From Lachnospiraceae bacterium (GTDB lineage Bacteria; Bacillota; Clostridia; Lachnospirales; Lachnospiraceae): a stretch of DNA of 64,000 bases. The position numbers were made by a program, and so were the translations under genes. Location of the stretch: positions 1 to 64,000 of the forward strand of contig CAJTDN010000002.1 in the NCBI GenBank assembly GCA_910574865.1. The letters run 5' to 3'. A model generated the notes under the pieces. The model did not search any database, was not told the DNA's origin, and saw only the letters and a program-made list of their open reading frames with translations. Below are positions 58,481-64,000 of the stretch, piece after piece; position 1 is the first letter of the stretch, and the number at the start of each line of letters is the position of its first letter.

Positions 58481-58511
58481 ACACCCGCAAGGGTGTATAA
58501 GTGCGCCCTTG
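58481..58511. other. IncQ-like oriT of E3
   Basis: ACACCC-gcaa-GGGTGT stem then ATAAGTGCGCCCTTG, matching the RSF1010-type nic region (TAAGTGCGCCCT) and the E2 site at 41764-41793. 58294-58480 has no gene. Confidence 0.85.
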
Positions 58512-58527
58512 TCAGAACAAGGGAGAT

Positions 58528-58800
58528 TTAATTCTCCCCGTTTGGCTTTTGTGTCCGGCGTAAAAATTCCTGCGCTTGCGGTGTCCGTAAGGCTGTTTCA
58601 AGCAAGCCCTTTATCTGCTCGTTTGTGTACTGTTCCGGCTGTTCAAGCAGGCTTTCCAGTATCGCCCCACGTTCCACAAGGCGGTGCGTCCTTATCTTGC
58701 GTTCCTCGCCCCTTTTCTGATTGAGGAGCTTTTTCTTTTTGTTCTGCAACTGCCTTATTTCTTCCTCGGCTTTTGCAATCTGCTCGCTGATGTTCCCCAT
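58528..58800 (-). CDS. DUF3847 family protein (E3)
   Basis: A 90-residue helical protein (EQIAKAEEEIRQLQNKKKKL; RTHRLVERGAILESLLEQPE). It is homologous to 41816-42085 in E2 and holds the same place beside oriT. Confidence 0.77.
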   Translation of the reverse strand: MGNISEQIAKAEEEIRQLQNKKKKLLNQKRGEERKIRTHRLVERGAILESLLEQPEQYTNEQIKGLLETALRTPQAQEFLRRTQKPNGEN

Positions 58801-58916
58801 GCGTTCCCCTCCTTTCTGCGCTGTGGCTGTTTGTCGGATATTTGTGTAAAAGAAAAAGACATCTTCGTTGTTTGAAAATGCCTTTTTCAGATACGCAACT
58901 ATTTAGTTTTGGGTGC

Positions 58917-59198
58917 TTAGAGTTTATGTACCTCCGACATAAGCCGTATGCCGTCATGCAGTCCCAACCTGTAAGCAGCTTTGCCGTATGCCGCCCCGTT
59001 TGCGTTTAATGCGCTGAGCGCCCTGTCAACAATGCGTTTCTGTTCCCTGTCCAGTCCTGCCTTTTGCAGTTCGTCATACGCCTTATCCTGCTCTTTCAGA
59101 GTGGCGCGGTAATTCCTGTTTTTTTCGGCGGCTCTGTCTAAGGCTTTATAAGTCCTTAGCCTTACAAGTAAATCCAACAGACTTTTTGTTTTTTCCAT
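58917..59198 (-). CDS. DUF6809-like helical protein 1
   Basis: The start is ATG 59196-59198. The 93-residue product ends GKAAYRLGLHDGIRLMSEVH, which matches the C-terminal pattern GFRLGxxxTSEIF of the next two genes. The function is unknown. Confidence 0.55.
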   Translation of the reverse strand: MEKTKSLLDLLVRLRTYKALDRAAEKNRNYRATLKEQDKAYDELQKAGLDREQKRIVDRALSALNANGAAYGKAAYRLGLHDGIRLMSEVHKL

Positions 59199-59202
59199 GC
59201 CC

Positions 59203-59907
59203 TTATTCGCTTTCACTCCCTATAAAAATTTCAGACGTAAGCATTGCGCCCAACCGAAAACCCTGTGCGAAATTTGCATACTCTGTTATATCCTCGTAGC
59301 GGAAAACCATTGTATTCCACTTTTCAAACCGCTCCCTGTCCTCTGCCGACAATATTCCCTCGAAATACTCCCGTTCCTCGCCGATTTTATTTGACAGGGT
59401 GCGGTACTCTGTGTCATGGGGAACAGCTTCCTCAACGGGGCATAGGTTTCCCATGTACAGTCGTTCCAAAACGCTCATTTTGTTCTCACCTCTTTTGTCT
59501 GCTGTCAAGGGTTTCGTCTGCGTGGTTTTATCCGGCATATCTTCAATGCCTGCCTTTTCTGCAAGGCGTTTCCGCATATCCAAAAGCTCCTGCTGTTTTT
59601 CCGGCGGCAGACATTTCAGTATATCCCCGTAATCCATTTCTGCCATTGGCGTATCGCCCGCAATATCAAGAAGCTGTGTGTCAAGCCATTCGTCCCAAAG
59701 GTCATTGAATAAATGCCTGCTGTCATTAAAGGAAAATGCGTTGTCAAAACCGACATGATTTCTGTAATACTGCAATTTTATAAAGCCGTACTTTCCGGCA
59801 TTGACAACGGCTAAATCCTCATTTTCAAACAGCTCCGCAAAAGCGTCCACAACCTTTTGGCATTTTTCTTTTTCCTCATCAGTGATATAGGTCTGTTTTT
59901 TATTCAT
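59203..59907 (-). CDS. Two-part protein: unknown N-terminal domain + DUF6809-like C-terminus
   Basis: A 234-residue protein. Residues 1-125 form one unit (TDEEKEKCQKVVDAFAELFE; AEMDYGDILKCLPPEKQQEL). The rest is like DUF6809 (MSVLERLYMGNLCPVEE ... AQGFRLGAMLTSEIF). An internal ribosome-site-like GAGGTGAGAACAAA before the inner Met (about 59480) suggests either fusion or an internal start. Confidence 0.6.
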   Translation of the reverse strand: MNKKQTYITDEEKEKCQKVVDAFAELFENEDLAVVNAGKYGFIKLQYYRNHVGFDNAFSFNDSRHLFNDLWDEWLDTQLLDIAGDTPMAEMDYGDILKCLPPEKQQELLDMRKRLAEKAGIEDMPDKTTQTKPLTADKRGENKMSVLERLYMGNLCPVEEAVPHDTEYRTLSNKIGEEREYFEGILSAEDRERFEKWNTMVFRYEDITEYANFAQGFRLGAMLTSEIFIGSESE

Positions 59908-59952
59908 AGTGCCTCCTTTCGCTGATTAGTTGCTTTCAAGCCGTATATCCGC

Positions 59953-60234
59953 TTAAAGAAATGTGTCCTGCGCGTAAAAGATTTCTGACGTTATCAGAAC
60001 GCCCAAACGGAAACCACGCTCAAACTTTACCTGCTCGTTACAACTGCATTCATCGAAAAGCGTTTCTACCAGTTCTTCCAGTAACGCCTTTTGTTTGTCG
60101 TTCAGCGTTTCGGCTAACTGTTCTTGAAGTTCGCTGCCTTTTTCGCATAGTGCTTGGTGTTCAGGAGTGCGCCGTTCCGTTCCGCTGTCTACACGAAGCT
60201 GGTCGGTCAAAAAAGCTGTTAAAATCTTTCCCAT
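59953..60234 (-). CDS. DUF6809-like helical protein 2
   Basis: The start is ATG 60232-60234. The 93-residue product ends QVKFERGFRLGVLITSEIFY, as in its neighbours. The three related genes are close together and probably arose by duplication. Confidence 0.6.
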   Translation of the reverse strand: MGKILTAFLTDQLRVDSGTERRTPEHQALCEKGSELQEQLAETLNDKQKALLEELVETLFDECSCNEQVKFERGFRLGVLITSEIFYAQDTFL

Positions 60235-60377
60235 TCTGTTATCCTGTCCTTTCGATTTTGTCCACAAGCCGCTTGCAAGACAGAGCCGGACAGTGCTATA
60301 ATATTTGTGCGGCTCGCCTTGCGCGGGTGGCATACTGTGAAGTGGTGCAAATACCTTTGCCGGTGGCACCACTTCCT

Positions 60378-60548
60378 CTATAGGTTTTCAAGGGCTTTTA
60401 TCCCGTCACGCAATCCCTGTGGGCGTTTAACGTTCTTGCGCTCGCAGTAATCATCAAGGATTTGTAATTCCTCTTTTGTTACCCGAATATCCAAACGGAT
60501 ATTTTTCGGATTTTCTTCAACAGGTCGCCCTCGTTTTTTGGTCGGCAT
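60378..60548 (-). CDS. Small ribbon-helix-helix-like protein
   Basis: A 56-residue protein: basic head (MPTKKRGRPVEE), beta segment (NIRLDIRVTKEELQILDDYC) and helix (RPQGLRDGIKAL). It looks like a MobC/CopG-type RHH. AAAGGGGGTGTAT precedes the ATG. It is next to the iteron array, which it may bind. Confidence 0.6.
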   Translation of the reverse strand: MPTKKRGRPVEENPKNIRLDIRVTKEELQILDDYCERKNVKRPQGLRDGIKALENL

Positions 60549-60666
60549 ATACACCCCCTTTCCTTGCCGGTACTCTTATTATAATTGATTACCGACAACA
60601 ATTCAAGGATTATTTACCGACAACAAATAAACATCAGACTGGATATGTGCCGATTATCCGAACTTC

Positions 60667-60757
60667 AAGAATTTCGATTTTCGCAATTCAAGAGTTTCGA
60701 TTTTCGCAATTCAAGAGTTTCGATTTTCGCAATTCAAGAATTTCGATTTTCGCAATC
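60667..60757. repeat. Four 23-bp iterons
   Basis: Four head-to-tail copies of aaga(a/g)tttcgattttcgcaattc, in phase at 23 bp; the last copy is incomplete. A run of CAAT repeats and a pyrimidine-rich tract (to 60840) follow. There is no other gene between 60549 and 60839. It is likely a replication origin or regulator-binding array. Confidence 0.8.
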
Positions 60758-60839
60758 TAATAATACTGATATTATTTAGACTGATTATAGTCATACTCAA
60801 TCAATCAATCAATCCTTTCCCTTCCTTTCCTTCCCCTCC

Positions 60840-61199
60840 CTACTCGGTGGCAAAGTTCTTGACGTAGATAATGTTGGGTTTTCCCATTCCCTGTCTTACG
60901 TTCTCAATCAGCCCTATCCCTTTTGAGCCGTCAAGCTCCGCAAGCAGTCTGACCGCTTTGCCGCCCGCACAATGGAAACGCTCCTGTATCTCGCCAATCG
61001 TGAAATAGAGGTATATGCGCCCCTGTTCATCAATCCACCCGTTTTTCAGTGACAGTTCCATGCGGTCTATCAGCATACCATAGAGCAGTTTTGCGTCTGT
61101 GGAGAGTGTATCAAAGCGGCTGTCTGTAAATAACAGCTTCGGTATGCGGTAAAAAGCGTATTGCCCGCCCTGTTTCCCGTAAAAGTAATCAAACGGCAT
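60840..61199 (-). CDS. RepA_N-like replication initiator (short form)
   Basis: A 119-residue protein (FYRIPKLLFTDSRFDTLSTD, AKLLYGMLIDRMELSLKNGW; IYLYFTIGEIQERFHCAGGK). This is the N-terminal winged-helix domain of RepA_N initiators, without the usual C-terminal part. The iterons lie just after it. The short form may act as an initiator or regulator of E3 copy number. Confidence 0.78.
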   Translation of the reverse strand: MPFDYFYGKQGGQYAFYRIPKLLFTDSRFDTLSTDAKLLYGMLIDRMELSLKNGWIDEQGRIYLYFTIGEIQERFHCAGGKAVRLLAELDGSKGIGLIENVRQGMGKPNIIYVKNFATE

Positions 61200-61347
61200 T
61201 TCCCTTTTTCTCCTTTCCCTGTTTGAGTAGCGTTTTCTTTCTTCCTGTCTGCCCTGTTAAAGAAGAATACCTTTTCATGGTTCTGCTTTTCGTTTTCCCT
61301 GTCCAAACAGCAGATTTTCAGATTAAAACGCCCATATCTGCGCTGTC

Positions 61348-61623
61348 TTATTCCGCACCATGCAAACGCCTTATTGCCTGTTCTTTCTGTTCCTCGGTCA
61401 AGGTCACTGTACGCTCTTTGGTTCGTATGCTGACAAAGTTCCTCGGCATGGTGTAGGTCTTTCCGGCGGCGGTCTGCGCTATGCACTGGAAGTTCTGCGG
61501 GTTCTTTTCCACAAGTTTATCCATTTTCCTTATCCACGCCGGATAGGACGTGTAGAGGGTGGCGGCGGTATCATCAGCGCAAAAGCTGATATGTACTTCC
61601 TGCTCGCATTTTAACAGTTTCAT
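61348..61623 (-). CDS. Hypothetical small protein, 91 aa (E3)
   Basis: A 91-residue protein (EVHISFCADDTAATLYTSYP, AWIRKMDKLVEKNPQNFQC). It alternates beta and helix and ends in RTVTLTEEQKEQAIRRL. The ribosome site is strong. Similar small proteins are common between rep and recombinase genes; the role is unknown. Confidence 0.6.
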   Translation of the reverse strand: MKLLKCEQEVHISFCADDTAATLYTSYPAWIRKMDKLVEKNPQNFQCIAQTAAGKTYTMPRNFVSIRTKERTVTLTEEQKEQAIRRLHGAE

Positions 61624-61689
61624 GGTCTTGGTGTCCTCCTTTCCTGTGGGTTTTGTGCTTCATTTTCCCTGTTCGGACAGGGAAAACGA

Positions 61690-61717
61690 AAAGACCGCAG
61701 CTAAAGCCGCAGTCTTT
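61690..61717 (-). terminator. Terminator after E3 recombinase
   Basis: On the minus strand AAAGACTGCGGC-ttta-GCTGCGGTCTTT then TCGTTTTCC. Confidence 0.75.
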
Positions 61718-61740
61718 CCCGTTCACTGATATTTGGCTGT

Positions 61741-63510
61741 CTAAATCGCTTCTTGGAGTGCGGCTTCTGCCTTTAATCTTGCCCTGCGCTCCCTGTCATA
61801 CTGTTTCTTGCGTTCTTTCCTCGCCTTTTCCTTTTCCTGCTCGATTTTCTCCCAATCGACAGGCTCGCCTGTGCTTGGCAGTCCGATTTTTCCGATAAAG
61901 TTGAAATATATCTCGATTTCCTGTGTCTTGTGGCTTTTCTTCTTCCCGTAGACAGGCTCATGTATCAGTATTTTGTCAATAAACTCATTCAGCATGGGCG
62001 TTGTGATTTCGTCAAACTCGCTGTATTTCTTCACAAGCCGCATGAATTTGTCCGTCCTTACCTCGTTTTCCTTTCCCTGTGCTATGATGTTGTCAAGTTC
62101 CCCCGTCCTCGCTTCAAGGGTGCTTAGTTCGCTGTCATAATCCGCAAGAAGCCTTGTAAAATGTTTGTCGGGTATCTTCCCCGTTGCGTTGCCCTCGTAC
62201 AGTTTCTTGATGAGGTCGTTGAGTTCGTCAATCCGTTTTGCGGCGGCGTGTTTCTCATTGCGGCTGTCTGCCATGATGCGCTCGCTTTCCTTATCGTCCA
62301 TTTCCCGCACCGTTTTGAGAAATTCTTCCTCATGCTCCAGTGCAAAACCGCATACCTCACGAATGGAAGCGGCGATTAGGCTCTCAACCGCCGACACCCT
62401 TACATTGTGGGCGGTGCATTGCCTGTGTATGTTGCGGTAGTTGCCGCATAGGTAAACATTGTCGCTGTCATAGGTCTTTCCGTCCGGTCTGTGCTGTGAC
62501 TGCGGGCTTCGGTAATACATTCTGTGTCCGCAGTCGGCGCAGTAGAGCAGTCCTGTCAGCCGGTTCGTGTATGTTCCGTTGGGTACTTCCTTGCGTACCG
62601 TCCTCCTTGCTTTCTGTGCGGTGTTCCATGTTTCCTCGTCAATGATTGCTTCATGTGTGTTGGGGAATATCATCAGTTCTTCGGGGCGTGCCTTGCGCCT
62701 TTTCTTGGTCTTGAAGCTGTCAAGTACGGTCTTTCCCAAAACGGTATGCCCCATGTATTCCTGCTTTTCCAGTATGTAGCATACGGCGGTGGTAGACCAT
62801 GTGCAGGGGCTTGTGAAACTCTTGCTGTGGTCGTTTTCGGGGTGGTGTTCGGCGGCATAGGCTGACGGGATAAGTACCTGTTCTTTTGTCAGTGTCCTTG
62901 CAATCGCTGACACGCCCACGCCCTCAATCACAAGCCGGAATATCCGGCGGACTACCTCGGCGGGTTCGGGGTCAATGATTAGGTGCTGCTTGTCCTTTGG
63001 GTCACGCAGATAACCATAGGGAACGCTTGGGGAAACACGTTTCCCCTCCTGCATTTTGGCTTTGAAGATTGCCCGTATCTTTTGGCTTGTGTCCTTTGCG
63101 TACCACTCATTCATAATGTTTAGGAACGGCGTAAAATCATTGTCGCCCATTGTTTCACTGTCAACGCCGTTGTTTACTGCTATGAAGCGCACGCCCTTTT
63201 CGGGAAACATGATGTCGGTGTAGAAGCCGACTTTCAAGTAGTTCCTGCCTAATCTGCTCATATCCTTTACAATCACTGTGCCTACGTTGCCCGCTTCAAC
63301 CTCGGCTATCAGCTTTTGGAAGCCCTCACGCTCAAAGGTCGTGCCGGATATGCCGTCGTCGGTAAAATGCCGGATATTGAAAAAACCCTGTCTTTTTGCG
63401 TATTCCTCTAAATATTCTTTTTGGTTTGTGATACTGTTGCTTTCGCCCTGTTGCTCGTCATCGCGTGACAGTCTTTCGTAGAGGGCGGTAATCTTTGCGC
63501 TGTTCGTCAT
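61741..63510 (-). CDS. Large serine recombinase of E3 (TnpX-type)
   Basis: A 589-residue enzyme with a resolvase domain (LYERLSRDDE; VKDMSRLGRNYL). A recombinase domain, a zinc ribbon (CADCGHRMYYR ... CGNYRNIHRQCTAH) and a basic C-terminal tail (KARKERKKQYDRERRARLK) follow. It is the first gene after the broken virD4 N-terminal segment, in the same direction. The gap to the junction (63511-63611) has the palindrome AAGCTGA-TT-TCAGCTT (63539-63556) but no clear promoter. Confidence 0.93.
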   Translation of the reverse strand: MTNSAKITALYERLSRDDEQQGESNSITNQKEYLEEYAKRQGFFNIRHFTDDGISGTTFEREGFQKLIAEVEAGNVGTVIVKDMSRLGRNYLKVGFYTDIMFPEKGVRFIAVNNGVDSETMGDNDFTPFLNIMNEWYAKDTSQKIRAIFKAKMQEGKRVSPSVPYGYLRDPKDKQHLIIDPEPAEVVRRIFRLVIEGVGVSAIARTLTKEQVLIPSAYAAEHHPENDHSKSFTSPCTWSTTAVCYILEKQEYMGHTVLGKTVLDSFKTKKRRKARPEELMIFPNTHEAIIDEETWNTAQKARRTVRKEVPNGTYTNRLTGLLYCADCGHRMYYRSPQSQHRPDGKTYDSDNVYLCGNYRNIHRQCTAHNVRVSAVESLIAASIREVCGFALEHEEEFLKTVREMDDKESERIMADSRNEKHAAAKRIDELNDLIKKLYEGNATGKIPDKHFTRLLADYDSELSTLEARTGELDNIIAQGKENEVRTDKFMRLVKKYSEFDEITTPMLNEFIDKILIHEPVYGKKKSHKTQEIEIYFNFIGKIGLPSTGEPVDWEKIEQEKEKARKERKKQYDRERRARLKAEAALQEAI

Positions 63511-63611
63511 TGTAAATTCCTCCGTTTCTCGCTATAATAAAGCTGATTTCAGCTTGGGGAAAAGGTGGTCTTTTCAAAAACTCACACTTTTTCCGTCCTC
63601 TCTAAATATAA

Positions 63612-64000
63612 CCCTTCGGATCAGTGACAACGTAGGAACTGTGCATCTGCATAAGGTTTGGTTTTACGAAAAACCTCGTCTTGCCCGAACCGGAGCCGCC
63701 GATAACAAGGATATTTTTATTCCTCGCATACTTCGGCTGTTTCGGTCTGCCGGACATCATCAGTCTTTCCGTTTCTGTGAGTAACACGTTGTTCTCAAAT
63801 ACCGGATCGACATATGGCTCAATATCTTTTGCTGTTCCCCACCTTGCAGAGCCGTACTCCATGCCATGCCGGAATTTCTTGGCGTTCTTGGCTTTGAAAT
63901 ACACCACAAGGCGGAGCGCAATGCTGCACCCTATCCCTATTAACAAATCTTTTGGGTGGAAACTTGGTAACGGGTTGGAAAATAAGTCCTCCATCCCCGC
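63612..64000 (-). pseudogene. virD4 coupling protein, N-terminal fragment (runs off the window)
   Basis: Encodes the TM-proximal part (DLLIGIGCSIALRLVVYFKA), GMEYGSARWGTAKDIEPYV and Walker A (NILVIGGSGSGKTRFFVKPN). It ends VVTDPKG at the E3 junction; the frame then adds two residues and stops. The start codon lies beyond 64000. VirD4 is the ATPase that links relaxosome and channel. Confidence 0.93.

Larger units (their letters stand above)
55189..63616 (-). mobile_element. Element E3: serine-recombinase mobilizable element in virD4
   Basis: An 8,428-bp insertion flanked by AAGGG (55184-55188 and 63612-63616). Removing it joins VVTDPKG to TVLVECGK. Right to left: recombinase, small ORF, RepA-like, iterons, RHH-like, three DUF6809-like genes, DUF3847, oriT, MobA/MobL relaxase, tag, winged-helix gene (plus strand), TnpW-like. 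Confidence 0.9.
8700..64000 (-). mobile_element. Backbone of a Tn1549/CTn-type ICE, heavily interrupted
   Basis: Read right to left: virD4 (four pieces), maff2 (two pieces), virB6, prgI, virB4, a methyltransferase, the M23-NlpC/P60 protein, DUF4315, DUF4366, topB, a second methyltransferase and a regulator. This is the conserved order in Tn1549-type conjugative transposons and the C. difficile CTn elements. Foreign segments are E1, E2, E3 and a group II intron. The ICE relaxase and integrase are not in the window, so it probably continues beyond 64000. The left border is uncertain. Confidence 0.8.

Noticed and set aside
60667-60757. CRISPR array
   Set aside because: The 23-bp units are contiguous with no spacers, and there is no cas gene.

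Overview
The window looks like a stacked mobile-element region from a gut-type Bacillota (class Clostridia). The evidence is strong AGGAGG-type ribosome sites, a Tn1549/CTn-type conjugation module (VirD4, Maff2, VirB6, PrgI, VirB4, M23-NlpC/P60, DUF4315, DUF4366, TopB), TnpX-type large serine recombinases and a CIRCE operator. Almost everything reads on the minus strand. No housekeeping chromosomal gene is recognisable.

Layout. (1) 1-560: remnant of an IS3-family element. (2) About 600-6600: a small integrative element. A plus-strand tyrosine integrase carrying an N-terminal zinc ribbon diverges from a minus-strand string of about 12 very small genes, separated by near-identical leader and hairpin sequences. 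(3) 6707-8661: an AT-rich two-gene operon, a SLATT two-TM effector and a SMODS/AGS-C nucleotidyltransferase (CBASS-type). A perfect CIRCE (HrcA) operator lies on its promoter. (4) 8718-21871, plus fragments out to 64000: the backbone of an integrative conjugative element (ICE).

The ICE genes virD4 and maff2 are broken by four insertions that can be undone base by base. Element E1 (21872-35416, 13.5 kb) lies in maff2. E2 (36638-52011, 15.4 kb) and E3 (55189-63616, 8.4 kb) lie in virD4. A group II intron (52242-54980) also lies in virD4, between E2 and E3. Removing each one rejoins a continuous reading frame. About 40 kb of the 64 kb is therefore insertion, and the window would shrink to about 24 kb of ordinary ICE, CBASS and satellite DNA.

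E1, E2 and E3 are mobilizable elements with related gene circles: a TnpW-like small protein, a large serine recombinase, a relaxase, helper genes and cargo. E1 carries two cargo sets inside a tandemly repeated shell: a CMD-family protein with an HTH-ECF sigma fusion, and a TetR/MFS efflux set. E2 carries a BceRS-BceAB-like peptide-resistance locus. E3 carries a 3-methyladenine DNA glycosylase, a RepA-like initiator and a four-copy iteron array. E2 and E3 have IncQ-like oriT sites next to MobA/MobL relaxases. All insertions point the same way as the genes they interrupt. In E2 and E3 the recombinase is the first gene after the broken virD4 segment, so induction of the ICE could in principle drive excision and repair of its own coupling-protein gene.
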